46,110 nt of DNA, from positions 1-46,110 of the IMG/VR virus record IMGVR_UViG_3300005471_000007; one strand, written 5' to 3'. Below the pieces are notes generated by a model. That model saw nothing but the letters and a program-made list of their open reading frames with translations. It did not search any database and had not been told where the DNA came from. Both the position numbers and the translations under genes were made by a program. Positions 1 to 7,960 of the stretch are shown here, piece after piece (positions within the stretch are counted from its first letter, which is position 1; each line of letters starts with the position of its first letter). This DNA is from a virus.

Positions 1-110
1 TGAGACAAACCCGGTATAACTGACTCCTGAGACGGAATCAGTGACACTCACCGGCTGGCCTTTGCTGAAATGGCTAGTGCCTGCGTCGTCCTTCACCTTG
101 AAGGCGAGAG
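1..110. repeat. Terminal direct repeat, left copy
   Basis: Bases 1-110 are identical to 46001-46110. The repeat lies inside a tail-hub coding sequence and keeps its frame across the join, so it reflects a closed 46,000-bp unit (circular contig overlap or terminal redundancy), not two genuine gene copies. Confidence 0.97.
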
Positions 111-201
111 TAGACACGGCGTTGATACTATCATCCTCGGCAAAGCTGCCTTCCTTTACCTGCACAGGAATGCTGTTAATGGCAACGCTTAAAGTACCCA
201 T
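1..201 (-). CDS. Tail hub / adhesin, N-terminal end (continues at 46110)
   Basis: This is the true start of the large tail protein whose remainder is at 41912-46110. ATG at 201-199 overlaps the tape-measure stop as TAATG, the coupling used throughout this operon. The first residues read MGTLSVAINS and continue in frame through base 1 into base 46000 of the circle, adding 35 residues before the internal Met at 46096. The full protein is 1,429 residues. Position directly after the tape measure is where distal-tail/hub proteins sit in siphophages. Role inferred; the start is well supported. Confidence 0.9.
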   Translation of the reverse strand, partial: MGTLSVAINSIPVQVKEGSFAEDDSINAVSTLAFKVKDDAGTSHFSKGQPVSVTDSVSGVSYTGFVS

Positions 202-2309
202 TATGCAGCCCTGCCTCTCGCGCCGAGCTTGAGCCGCACAGTCCGGTCTGTACCTGTATTCACGATCTTTGCGAGCTGCACGCTATCTACCTCTAAGATG
301 ATCGTCTGCCCGCCATAGCCGCCAGCACTGGCATGTGCCGGGATTACGCTCTCTCCTGCATGTACCACTGCAATGCCGGTCGACTGAATATAGCCGCCCG
401 AAGCCAGATACGGGATTTGCGGAATATTCGGGTGAATGTGGATAGGCCCGAGATCGATACCGATAGAATCGATACCGCCAATGAAGCCGTTGATCATGCC
501 GATGATCCAGTTGATAGCCTGCCGGATATCCCCGACGATCCCGTTCCACACCCCGGATATGAGCGAGCCCAGACCAGAAAATGCGCCGCCTATGCCTGAA
601 ATGATGCCTTGAATGAATGAGCCGAACTGGGAGAAGGCAGCGCCGGCAAGCTGAAACACCAGCCGCCAGGCTGAGAGCCAGATGGCAATCCGGGTGCCAA
701 TCCAGTCAAACACAGCGCCTATGGCTGCCCCCACCGCATGCGCAACCCCACCAAGCCAACTGAACGCAGACCCTATCGCTGAAGTCACGACATGTGCAAC
801 CCCACCAAGCCAGGAGAAACGAGCCCCGATCCAGCCTGACACCGTGGCCCACACATCGCCCAACCACTTGACGATTTGCCCCCAGTGCTGGATCGCCATG
901 ATGATGCCAAATACAACCGCTGCAATAAGCGCACCAATCAGGATATAGGGTAAGGCGGTTGCGATAGTTGCAGTCGCAACCGCCCATTGGCCGATTGCCC
1001 ACGCTGCAAGTCGGCCAATAAGCGCCGGTAACGTCTGCAAAAACATGGCGAGTTTCATACCGGCGATAGCCAGACCAATCGCAAGTAGTCCATTCTTAAT
1101 GACCTGCACCCAGGGGTTGGCTCCCTGCATCCAAAGCACGAATTGTCCCAATCCAAAGACCAGGTTATCTATAGCAGGTACAAGCACTCCTGTGAAGAAC
1201 GACCCGAGCTGCCCGAGGCCACCTGCAAGTAATCCCTGGACGATAGGAATAAGATTACGCAAGGCTGGCCCGAGAATTTGACCAACTTCGGTAGCCAGTG
1301 TTTGAAAGTCTGCGACGAGTGAGGCAAACCCTTCGCTCTGAAAATACCCCATCACACTTTTGATAATCGGCCCGAGCGCCTTAAAGGCTGGCCCAACGAC
1401 ACTCATGAGTAGCCCGCCTATTTTTGCTAAAGCTGGCATTCCCTCCGAGGTAAACCACTTCATGAGCTGCGTCAGAATAGGCATTACAGCCGTACCGATC
1501 TTGATCTTGAGGTCTTCAAATGTGTTTTTGAGGATACCTATCTGACCCCCGAAGGTCTTCGCCGCAGCTTGTGCGCTGCCTCCAAACTCGGTACCGAGTT
1601 CATGCAAGATTACCTTCTGCGCGCCGATGATGTTGTTGTGGGCCATCATCGTCTTGATCTGCTCTTTTTCGGATGCTGAGAACGTGACCCCGATGCGCTG
1701 CAAGGCGGTCATACCGGTGAGTGGATCGCCTAATGCCTTGCCGACCTGGATCGCACTTGACTTCAAATCCTGGCCCATCGCCTGGCTCACATCTAAGATA
1801 GATTGTGTAGCTTGTGGGAACACGCCCTTGCCGATGTTGGTGAAGGTGAGTAGTAGGTTCTCTCCTGATTGCACGGTATCATGCGAAAAGTCGGTCGTTT
1901 GCGAAAATGCATCGGCCATATCATTGAGCGATTGGGTTGTCTCGCCTGAGACATCTTTTGTCGATTTCAATACCTGGTTGGTCTGCGCTTCGACAAATCC
2001 GTGTTTCTCGGTAACTGCAATGACATCCTCGAACTGGTTTTTGAGTTCCCCTAATGCGCCCCCAACGGTGAATAGTCCTGCATCGATTGCGGCGAATTCA
2101 AGACCCCTCTCAAGCAGATGCTTGAAACTACCGCCCGTCTTTTCAGCAGTATCACCCGTTTTTTTCAGCGAAGATGAGATAGCGTCACTTGACTTTTTCG
2201 CGGTATCACCTACCGAGGACATGTCGGACTTCACCGATTTGACGCCACTGGACAAATTGGAGATATCGGCGCGATATTTGATAAGAATGTCACCCAGGAC
2301 TGTACTCAT
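201..2309 (-). CDS. Tail tape measure protein
   Basis: 702 residues. The tape measure sets tail length and is carried inside the tail tube; at about 0.15 nm per residue this predicts a tail near 100 nm. Visible features are a coiled-coil N-terminus rich in Ser/Lys/Asp, central alpha-helical segments, a long hydrophobic Gly/Ala/Trp region with repeated FSWLGGVAH-like units (about residues 500-560), and a C-terminal GESVIPAHA stretch like that of many tape measures. It follows the frameshifted chaperone pair, as expected. The ATG overlaps the upstream T-frame stop as ATGA, and its own stop overlaps the next ATG. Confidence 0.93.
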   Translation of the reverse strand: MSTVLGDILIKYRADISNLSSGVKSVKSDMSSVGDTAKKSSDAISSSLKKTGDTAEKTGGSFKHLLERGLEFAAIDAGLFTVGGALGELKNQFEDVIAVTEKHGFVEAQTNQVLKSTKDVSGETTQSLNDMADAFSQTTDFSHDTVQSGENLLLTFTNIGKGVFPQATQSILDVSQAMGQDLKSSAIQVGKALGDPLTGMTALQRIGVTFSASEKEQIKTMMAHNNIIGAQKVILHELGTEFGGSAQAAAKTFGGQIGILKNTFEDLKIKIGTAVMPILTQLMKWFTSEGMPALAKIGGLLMSVVGPAFKALGPIIKSVMGYFQSEGFASLVADFQTLATEVGQILGPALRNLIPIVQGLLAGGLGQLGSFFTGVLVPAIDNLVFGLGQFVLWMQGANPWVQVIKNGLLAIGLAIAGMKLAMFLQTLPALIGRLAAWAIGQWAVATATIATALPYILIGALIAAVVFGIIMAIQHWGQIVKWLGDVWATVSGWIGARFSWLGGVAHVVTSAIGSAFSWLGGVAHAVGAAIGAVFDWIGTRIAIWLSAWRLVFQLAGAAFSQFGSFIQGIISGIGGAFSGLGSLISGVWNGIVGDIRQAINWIIGMINGFIGGIDSIGIDLGPIHIHPNIPQIPYLASGGYIQSTGIAVVHAGESVIPAHASAGGYGGQTIILEVDSVQLAKIVNTGTDRTVRLKLGARGRAA

Positions 2310-2901
2310 GTTTGCCTGTTTCTCTCGGCCTCTACTTCTGCTTTCGCTTCCTCTTTGGCCTTTGCTATCTCCGCTTCATGGTCCTCTTTTTCCAACTGAT
2401 AGAAAACGACCCACTCATGAAATTCTGTGGCCGTCATACGCTCGAAGAATTCATCGAGGGTAAGGCCACTGCCGGCGGCTCCGAGTTCACGGTAGAGGAA
2501 GAGTTGGAATCGGGCAATTGGGCTGCGGCTAACTTTTTTTTAGCCTCGGCTAAGAGGTCTACCCCGATATTGGATGCCTCGGACGCCAGGTCAGAGAGCG
2601 GCTTCAAGGCAGCAAGGCCGAAGTCGGCCACGGTATCAATGTCCGTATCGCTGAACAGGCGTTCTTTGGTATCGAGCATAATCAACGACCTGGCAACGAC
2701 CGCTGCCATCATGAGTATTTCATCCGTGCCATCGGGCGTATCAGAGAGCTTCTCGCACCATTTCAACTCGGTCGCTCTGAGTTCAAGCATCGAAAGTTCG
2801 CCGTCCAATTCCTCTACCCCTGGAATAGAGAAGATGACCGGCTTCTCTTGCAATTTGCGTTGAAACAGTAAGGCCCGCGCCTCTAATGCTGAATGTGCCA
2901 T
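2306..2901 (-). CDS. Tail assembly chaperone, frameshift product (gpGT-like)
   Basis: Predicted -1 frameshift product of about 198 residues: 123 residues of the upstream chaperone, then 75 in the -1 frame ending just inside the tape-measure ATG. The -1 frame reads ARFQLFLYRELG, LTLDEFFERMTATEFHEW, then a Glu/Lys/Ala-rich coil, the usual look of the T half of lambda-like GT proteins. That frame has a stop at 2542-2540 and no upstream start, so it can only be reached by slippage at the A8G run. The pair coats the tape measure during tube assembly. Typical position between tube and tape measure. Confidence 0.85.
2434..2901 (-). CDS. Tail assembly chaperone (gpG-like)
   Basis: 155 residues; the unshifted product of the chaperone pair. 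It is an acidic helical protein with no recognisable catalytic motif. It sits between the tail-tube gene and the tape measure, which with the frameshift signal identifies it. It ends 29 residues past the slippery site with a Ser/Pro-rich tail. Lambda gpG is normally made in large excess over gpGT; the same ratio control is inferred here. Confidence 0.85.
   Translation of the reverse strand: MAHSALEARALLFQRKLQEKPVIFSIPGVEELDGELSMLELRATELKWCEKLSDTPDGTDEILMMAAVVARSLIMLDTKERLFSDTDIDTVADFGLAALKPLSDLASEASNIGVDLLAEAKKKLAAAQLPDSNSSSTVNSEPPAVALPSMNSSSV
2533..2539 (-). promoter_or_regulatory. -1 ribosomal frameshift slippery site A AAA AAG
   Basis: On the minus strand a GCT codon is followed by eight A then G. 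In the chaperone frame this is A AAA AAG, the same heptamer used by E. coli dnaX. Both tRNALys can re-pair after a one-base back-step, moving ribosomes into the only open frame that reaches the tape measure. Confidence 0.85.
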
Positions 2902-2912
2902 ATCGGTCCTTT

Positions 2913-3863
2913 CTAAGAATTAAAGAACTCGTCAGTCAGCAGGAATACCAAATCCTGCGTCACCACCTTGCCCACATCGTCTTTGATGTTGCAATCGCTT
3001 GCATAACAGAAACCCTCATAGCGGTTCCCCGGCGGTGTCTGGAATGAGACAATCAAGAAATCACGAGCTACCAGGCTTTGCGCCCGAGCAATGTTGATCC
3101 AGAATGAACCATACTTTAATGTTCCCTCAAGCAGCGTTGGCGTGAAACTGTGCGCGCCACCGGAAGCCGTCGCACTCACAAACGTCGTGGTGTCCTCGGT
3201 GTTCATCTTGCCGGTGAATTCACAGGATGCCGCCTCGGCAATAACAGCATAGGGGAAGTAGTTACCTGAGTGAAAGCGCACGAGTGCGCCCGGTATGGCT
3301 TGCGTGAACACAATACGCGCATTGGCCCGAAACAGTGTAAAAGGTGGCGAGCCAGTAGGGGTGATCGTAGTATAGACGTTACTGCCACCGACGATGCGCG
3401 TGATTACCGCATCAGGAGATGTACCACCTGTCAGGCTATTTGTGGTGCGTGTGATTAACGCTTCAGCCGTCTTTGCCAACGTGCTAGCAAATTCAACGAC
3501 CCACGGCGCAGCAGGCCCAGGCCCACCGGTCACCAGAGCATTACCTGCACCGATGCTCGACAGGGCTTGTAACCTGGTTTGCACGGTTGAGGCCGGGTCA
3601 TTCCAGTTGATTGTTCCTGTCGTCTGACCGCCGAAGGTGAGAGTGAACGTCCCACCGGTCGGGTTGCCTGTGAGCGCAATTTGCTGCACTTCGTCAAATT
3701 GCGCCTGTACCACCGTTGCTACCGATTTGTCCAGGTAGCGATGGGCAGCCACCGACGTCACATAGGTGATACCTCCGTCTACCGTCGCGGTCGCATCGTC
3801 AGTCAAGGCCACAGACGGTAGAGACGCGACTAAAACTTGCGATGAGTAACCAGCTACAGCCAT
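2913..3863 (-). CDS. Second tail-tube-like protein with inserted domain
   Basis: 316 residues. The C-terminal half aligns by eye with the neighbouring 132-residue tube protein (TTxF, SGGA, PTLLE, a shared DxNIK motif, V/DFxxL near the end), and both start MAVA. It differs by an insertion of about residues 55-160 with the pattern LTGNPTGGTFTLTFGG ... VQTRLQAL ... VTGGPG, an Ig/bacterial-repeat-like module often seen decorating phage virion proteins. Probably a minor tube subunit or tube decoration; which paralogue forms the main tube cannot be decided from sequence. Confidence 0.7.
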   Translation of the reverse strand: MAVAGYSSQVLVASLPSVALTDDATATVDGGITYVTSVAAHRYLDKSVATVVQAQFDEVQQIALTGNPTGGTFTLTFGGQTTGTINWNDPASTVQTRLQALSSIGAGNALVTGGPGPAAPWVVEFASTLAKTAEALITRTTNSLTGGTSPDAVITRIVGGSNVYTTITPTGSPPFTLFRANARIVFTQAIPGALVRFHSGNYFPYAVIAEAASCEFTGKMNTEDTTTFVSATASGGAHSFTPTLLEGTLKYGSFWINIARAQSLVARDFLIVSFQTPPGNRYEGFCYASDCNIKDDVGKVVTQDLVFLLTDEFFNS

Positions 3864-3887
3864 CGTGTGGCCTTCCTTTCTTAGTTA

Positions 3888-4286
3888 TTAAGCCAGGGTA
3901 ACGGTACCGTTCATCAGGATGCTAAAATCGACGGTGACTCGTGACTTGGGATCCGTCTTGATGTTATAGTCCGTGATCCAGGCCGAGAACGTGTAGGTAT
4001 TTGTGCCATTGGGCGAGAACACGAACGTCGTCAGCGTCCTGGCAAAGAACGCGGTTTCGATCACGAGCTGCCCGTTGGTATCCGCCTTGTTCCACGATCC
4101 CGATATCTTACACTGCAGTTCTAGCAGGGTTGGAACAAACGTTTTTGTCCCGACAGCAGCACCACCGGAACCGCTAAAAGCAGTAGTTTCGTCGGTGCCC
4201 ATCTTAAACGGCAAATCGTGGGTTTGAATGTCCAGAATGGCGTTCGCGCCAATCTTCAGCGTCGCTGGATATGCAGCTACAGCCAT
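3888..4286 (-). CDS. Tail tube protein
   Basis: 132 residues, beta-rich, compact, and placed between the tail terminator and chaperones where the major tail protein belongs. No signal peptide or membrane segment. It lacks the inserted module of its larger paralogue at 2913-3863. A GGAGAT ribosome site precedes the ATG. Likely the polymerising subunit of the flexible, non-contractile tube; there is no sheath gene in the window. Confidence 0.72.
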   Translation of the reverse strand: MAVAAYPATLKIGANAILDIQTHDLPFKMGTDETTAFSGSGGAAVGTKTFVPTLLELQCKISGSWNKADTNGQLVIETAFFARTLTTFVFSPNGTNTYTFSAWITDYNIKTDPKSRVTVDFSILMNGTVTLA

Positions 4287-4297
4287 AGTGGCATCTC

Positions 4298-4735
4298 CTA
4301 TTCTTGTGTAAAGATTTCATACTCTACAGAGGTGTGTAAGACTTTATAATCGCCTGGGTCGTTCATCTGGATCGCCGCCTGGTAGAGAAAGTAGACCAGG
4401 GATTGACTTGCAAGCGTCATCGGTTTTTGATCGAGCAGGAAGTTCATCCTGGCAAGGATCGCTTGAGACTTCGCAAAGCCACCGAACTGACTATCCCAAA
4501 TGTGCAGTTTGTATGCGGTGAGATATCCTCGTCGGCCAAACGCATTAAAGGGCTGCTCATGCGCATCGCCCACCGTGATGTAAGGGAATGGCTGGCTTTC
4601 AGGCACGGTAGCGAAATCGAACACGGCATACGTTCCCATGAGCGGAGTCGCTAGCATCGCCATCAAGGTAGTATCGCCGGTGAGACGGGCATAGACAGCC
4701 GCCTGCACTTCGCCTAAGGATGTTTGCGTGCTCAT
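4298..4735 (-). CDS. Tail terminator protein (DUF3168-like)
   Basis: 145 residues. The pattern VQAAVYARLTGDTTL ... FPYITVGD ... W(D)SQFGG ... near the C-terminus EYEIFTQE is that of the DUF3168/tail-terminator family, which caps the tail tube and joins it to the neck. It follows the HK97 gp10-like gene and precedes the tube, the canonical order. Its start overlaps the stop of the 4732-5079 gene by four bases (ATGA). Confidence 0.8.
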   Translation of the reverse strand: MSTQTSLGEVQAAVYARLTGDTTLMAMLATPLMGTYAVFDFATVPESQPFPYITVGDAHEQPFNAFGRRGYLTAYKLHIWDSQFGGFAKSQAILARMNFLLDQKPMTLASQSLVYFLYQAAIQMNDPGDYKVLHTSVEYEIFTQE

Positions 4736-5079
4736 GTCATTTCCTCAATCGCACGAAGCATCGCATCTGGATGCAAGCGCACGCCTTGCTTCATTTGAGC
4801 ATTGCTGATTGCGGTCACAGCCTGTTTCATATACTCATCGATGATCGGCAAGATATGCGCTACCTCGTCCCTATCCGATTGCTTCTCTTTCTCAGAGAGC
4901 CCGGCGTATGGCGTATCGGCTTGCCGTTTCCATCGCTGTACCAGTTCATGCGGGATGATATAACGAAAGTGATTCCTCCCTTGCTCAAGGTCACATCGGT
5001 TGAAAAGATAGTCCATCCATCGTGCCCAGCTCGCATGTTCTTTATCGGCTAATTGCTCGATCAGCGCTTGCCTATTCAA
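4732..5079 (-). CDS. Hypothetical neck-operon protein with RyR-like motif
   Basis: 115 residues. Contains H-A-S-W-ARWMDYLF followed by IPHELVQRW and PYAGLSEKEKQSDRDE, a pattern like the short RyR-type motif in assorted phage proteins. ATGA overlaps at both ends tie it into the operon between gp10-like and terminator genes. Its role in the virion, if any, is unknown; an accessory cargo gene is equally possible. Confidence 0.6.
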   Translation of the reverse strand: MNRQALIEQLADKEHASWARWMDYLFNRCDLEQGRNHFRYIIPHELVQRWKRQADTPYAGLSEKEKQSDRDEVAHILPIIDEYMKQAVTAISNAQMKQGVRLHPDAMLRAIEEMT

Positions 5080-5447
5080 ATGCTCACTCCTAGCTCAGCC
5101 TGCAACTGCTTGGACCCTGCATCAAAACCCTTTCTCAAGAACGGCCTACCTTGCATCTTGCGCGTCCCCTCATGCACCCACAGCGCATAATAAACATTTG
5201 TTCCAACCGTGCTTTCCAGGTATTTCGAGTTATCCACATGGAGCGACGCCCGCAGCCGCCCGCCATGATAACCTTTGATGCCTGTGCTTTCAGGCGTGCC
5301 AACCGGACAGTTGATCTTGGCGACTTTCTGAGCCGTGAACCCGGCGCTGTGTACGGCTTTATTGGCGTGCTCAGCTTGCCTGGTGTATTCCTCATCGATA
5401 TTCTTGAATGCCGCTTCCATGCCGCTGATCGTGACTTCATCGCTCAT
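5076..5447 (-). CDS. HK97 gp10-like tail completion / neck protein
   Basis: 123 residues from ATG 5447. A TTG seven codons upstream would also open the frame but lies in the promoter of the divergent island, so ATG is preferred. The motifs GYHGGRLRASLHV, YYALWVHEGTRKMQGRPFLRKGF are typical of the HK97 gp10/SPP1 gp16.1-like family that helps join tail to head. The upstream intergenic space is occupied by the homing-endonuclease island, so this gene has probably lost an original stop/start overlap with the 6166-6555 gene. Confidence 0.82.
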   Translation of the reverse strand: MSDEVTISGMEAAFKNIDEEYTRQAEHANKAVHSAGFTAQKVAKINCPVGTPESTGIKGYHGGRLRASLHVDNSKYLESTVGTNVYYALWVHEGTRKMQGRPFLRKGFDAGSKQLQAELGVSI

Positions 5448-5461
5448 GAGTGAACCGTCCC

Positions 5462-5504
5462 TTGACAACGTAGTGCATACTGTGCTACAATTGCACTACG
5501 TTGT
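5462..5504 (+). promoter_or_regulatory. Promoter with overlapping palindromic operator
   Basis: TTGACA at 5462-5467 and TACAAT at 5486-5491 are 18 bp apart. A perfect 13-bp inverted repeat, ACAACGTAGTGCA (5465-5477) and its complement (5492-5504), brackets the -10 element. It immediately precedes a ribbon-helix-helix gene, so autorepression is likely. Confidence 0.8.
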
Positions 5505-5528
5505 ATTACATCACCAGGAGGAACATCT

Positions 5529-5681
5529 ATGAACCATCCCTCTCGTAAACCAAGCAGTATTCGTCTCAGTGCCGAAGCTAAACGATTGCGGGCTGCTCTT
5601 GCACAGAAACTTGGTGTTACCCAAACTGCTGTTATTGAACTAGCAATCCGTGAACTCGCTAAGAAGGAAGGCGTCCAATGA
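5529..5681 (+). CDS. Ribbon-helix-helix transcriptional regulator
   Basis: 50 residues, ATG 5529 with AGGAGG nine bases upstream. The reading SSIRLSAEAKRLRALAQ ... TQTAVIELAIRELAKK has the beta-strand then two-helix pattern of CopG/Arc-type dimers. The stop overlaps the endonuclease start (ATGA at 5678-5681), so the two are translationally coupled. The 13-bp palindrome over its own promoter is the obvious candidate operator. It is transcribed against the surrounding late operon. Confidence 0.8.
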   Translation: MNHPSRKPSSIRLSAEAKRLRAALAQKLGVTQTAVIELAIRELAKKEGVQ

Positions 5682-6169
5682 CTCCAGAAACTTTGGCTTA
5701 TACGGCTGGTTTGATTGATGGAGAAGGCAACATTGGCGTCCAGGGAATCAAGCCAGCAGGGCATCACAAACGTCCGAATCATTACCTGGTTGTGCGCATC
5801 AGCATGTGCGACCTGCCTATCATTGAATGGCTGCATGACACATTTGGTGGCTTCGTCACCACTCGCACTAACCACCCAAGCCGCCAGAACAACAATCGCC
5901 GCCCTCAATGGGCATGGGCTATTTACAGTTCCGATGCACAAATTTTCTTGGAGCAGGTACTTCCCTACCTTCAAGTAAAGCGACGACAAGCGGAGCTGGC
6001 TATTGAGTTTCAAACTTTTACCTCTGCTCATCCAATGCATTGGAAAAAGAACCGCACAGCAGAAATTGTGAACCGCAAAGATGAATATCGTCATCAGATC
6101 AGCCAACTGAACTTGAACCGTGGCGCTTTGGTAGAACTGCATCATGATTATCTTCATCCTTCTTTCTAG
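5678..6169 (+). CDS. LAGLIDADG homing endonuclease
   Basis: 163 residues with a single LAGLIDADG-type motif, AYTAGLIDGEGNIGV near residue 10, so it should act as a homodimer. Downstream VVRISMCDLPIIEWLHDTFGG and LPYLQVKRRQAELAIEF match the family's fold. These enzymes cut a specific DNA site and spread by repair. It is free-standing, not in an intron or intein: both neighbouring late genes are intact. Its stop TAG at 6167-6169 interlocks with the convergent stop at 6166-6168. Confidence 0.9.
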   Translation: MTPETLAYTAGLIDGEGNIGVQGIKPAGHHKRPNHYLVVRISMCDLPIIEWLHDTFGGFVTTRTNHPSRQNNNRRPQWAWAIYSSDAQIFLEQVLPYLQVKRRQAELAIEFQTFTSAHPMHWKKNRTAEIVNRKDEYRHQISQLNLNRGALVELHHDYLHPSF

Positions 6170-6555
6170 TGGACAGTTCCCGTGGCTTGCCATTCTTCCA
6201 GGTAGAGAATGATATCGGTGTTCGCCTCGTCGTAGTTGCTCACACCGCGTATCCAGTACGTGTGATTGCCGTACATCATGCGCCATTGCACGAGAATGTT
6301 GACGCCGCGCCGCCAGCGCATGAACGCCCTGCTCTGCACGCCCGGGTAGAGTTGTTGCGCCATGAACTTCTCATAAGGCGACCAGGTTCTAATCGTGATA
6401 GGCACTTCCGTTAGTCCTGGCACATCCGTCCAGGTGCCACCGCCGACGAAGCCGCCTTGCCCGTCTGGTGTGCCGGTGAGCTTCTGGAATTTGGCATAGA
6501 CCTTGCGCCCTGATGCTGTCGAACTGACTTGTTTGCGGCTTGAGAGCGATGGCAT
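6166..6555 (-). CDS. Head closure / head-tail joining protein
   Basis: 129 residues, SPP1 gp16/phage head-tail-joining-like: KLTGTPDGQGGF ... TWTDVPGLTEVPITI ... FMAQQLYPGV ... ILVQWRMMYGNHTYWIRGVSNYD. The W-x-IRGVsn(p)D element is characteristic of this neck family. It seals the connector after DNA packaging. It lies between the small 6559-6816 gene and, across the homing island, the gp10-like gene. Confidence 0.8.
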   Translation of the reverse strand: MPSLSSRKQVSSTASGRKVYAKFQKLTGTPDGQGGFVGGGTWTDVPGLTEVPITIRTWSPYEKFMAQQLYPGVQSRAFMRWRRGVNILVQWRMMYGNHTYWIRGVSNYDEANTDIILYLEEWQATGTVH

Positions 6556-6558
6556 GAG

Positions 6559-6816
6559 TTACCCTTTTGCAGGCGAAATGACGAGATCGAATTCTTGCCC
6601 GATATGGGCATTGAAAAAGACCGCCGCCGCCGCTGGATTGACGATCAGCATTTCCAGGTGCGCCGAGGGCGTTGCACTCCCAAACGGTTCGCCCTGCACG
6701 CCATTGAGTTGGACAAAAGCTCCCTCAACGGATTGCGCTTCTTCGGCTCCCGGTTCTTTATAAAAGGCACGCGAGCGACTTACCTGATCAAGTCGAAATC
6801 GTGCACGTATACTCAT
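6559..6816 (-). CDS. Conserved-looking small head-tail protein
   Basis: 85 residues from the ATG at 6816, chosen because it overlaps the upstream stop as ATGA; an ATG three codons upstream is also possible. Contains VQLNGVQGEPFGSATPSAHLEMLIVNP and a hydrophobic AAAAVFF stretch, but no membrane helix. No function recognised. Position between connector and head-closure genes suggests a neck or head accessory role. Confidence 0.65.
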   Translation of the reverse strand: MSIRARFRLDQVSRSRAFYKEPGAEEAQSVEGAFVQLNGVQGEPFGSATPSAHLEMLIVNPAAAAVFFNAHIGQEFDLVISPAKG

Positions 6817-7478
6817 AACACCCATGTCTTTCTGCCTACGAAGATGTTTCGTAGCTCGTCTGATTTGTCCTCACCGAGCCGGTTTTCATACTTCCAGGCG
6901 ATGTACTGCAACAACAGTAGTTTCAGTTCAGGCGGTAATGTCGTATAACCCGCGGTATATGTCAGCCGGTACTGGTAGGCCGGAGGCGGATATTGCAGGT
7001 AGACCACGCCAGGAATAGGCAACGTGTCCACCACATACTGCGACACTCCACTGACCGATTGAGGCCAGGTCTGCCAGGCTGCGAACGCGGTTTGCCGGTA
7101 CTCAAACAGGCTCACCGCCACTAATGGTGGTTGTGGCATGGGCAAGATGAACGGAGCCGGGCTAAACGGGTTCGCTCCCAACGACTCGTTGTACTGGTAG
7201 AAATCCTGGTCATAGAGCAAGCCAGGGCCGGTGAGACTCCCGGCATTGATTTGAGGCATGGTCCACTGTGCTTGCAGCGTCTGCGGGGCAAATGATTTCC
7301 CGGTCAGCCGCTCCGCATCGGCGCGACATTGCGAGATCAAGGCAGTAAGTAGCGTATCGTCATCGCTAAAATCTACGCGCAGGTAGGAACCTGTGACGAG
7401 CGACCGTAGATCGGGAAGCTGCACAGGTTCTACCGCTACCGGTACCGTGACTTGCCAATCAAGTTTCAAGCTATCCAT
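6813..7478 (-). CDS. Head-tail connector protein (gp6/gp15-like)
   Basis: 221 residues. Starts with a region containing SYLRVDFSDDDTLLTALISQCRADAERLTGK, the standard opening of HK97 gp6/SPP1 gp15 connectors, and ends in a helical LLLLQYIAWKYENRLGED segment. The middle part is longer and Pro-rich (FILPMPQPPLVAV, YLQYPPPAYQYRLTYTAGY). These proteins form a ring below the portal. Placement after the capsid genes agrees. Confidence 0.85.
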   Translation of the reverse strand: MDSLKLDWQVTVPVAVEPVQLPDLRSLVTGSYLRVDFSDDDTLLTALISQCRADAERLTGKSFAPQTLQAQWTMPQINAGSLTGPGLLYDQDFYQYNESLGANPFSPAPFILPMPQPPLVAVSLFEYRQTAFAAWQTWPQSVSGVSQYVVDTLPIPGVVYLQYPPPAYQYRLTYTAGYTTLPPELKLLLLQYIAWKYENRLGEDKSDELRNIFVGRKTWVL

Positions 7479-7495
7479 GCGCCATGCCTCAATTC

Positions 7496-7960
7496 TTACG
7501 CAGCCGGGAAGATGTTCGGCGCTGCCAGGAGAGCCAGCACGGAGTAGACCGCGCCGGTAGTGACACCTGCTTCAACAGAACGCACGCGCACCCATTGCTT
7601 GCGCCCAATATAGTCGATCCTCTGCACGACGGTAGAGGCTGCGTTGAAAGGCAAGAACGTAGCAGCCGTGCCATATACCCCCACTTCAGGGCCAGGCATC
7701 AAGTCAGCTGCAACGACAGTGCTATACGTGCCAGGCGAGCCTGAGCCGTTGTCGTCCGCCTCCTCAATCACAAAGGTGTGTGTCCCGTCAGTCCAGAGCC
7801 CTGGAATGAACACCAGGGCAAGCGCACTATAACCGCCATTGCGATAGCGGTTGATATCGGCTCCTGATGTGCCTGTACCTATATAGGCTTTCGGCAAAAG
7901 CGTCTGGATCGCCCAGAGGTATTTACTCGGGTTTTTCCCGATCACACCCGGAAAAGACAT
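7496..7960 (-). CDS. Putative head decoration / minor head protein
   Basis: 154 residues, rich in Gly, Ala, Thr and Val, predicted beta-sheet. Motifs TFVIEEADDNGSGSPGTYS and VVQRIDYIGRKQWVRVRSV resemble small proteins encoded just after the capsid gene in many tailed phages. Enzyme motifs are absent. Expected to be a virion accessory protein; decoration role is inferred from position only. A GGAGATAG ribosome site precedes ATG. Confidence 0.55.
   Translation of the reverse strand: MSFPGVIGKNPSKYLWAIQTLLPKAYIGTGTSGADINRYRNGGYSALALVFIPGLWTDGTHTFVIEEADDNGSGSPGTYSTVVAADLMPGPEVGVYGTAATFLPFNAASTVVQRIDYIGRKQWVRVRSVEAGVTTGAVYSVLALLAAPNIFPAA

Noticed and set aside
1627-2463. 278-residue plus-strand ORF
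   Set aside because: Antisense to the tape-measure gene; Cys/Ser-rich, no family features or ribosome site.
5444-6286. 280-residue minus ORF
   Set aside because: Mirror frame of the LAGLIDADG and RHH genes; the plus reading carries clear motifs.
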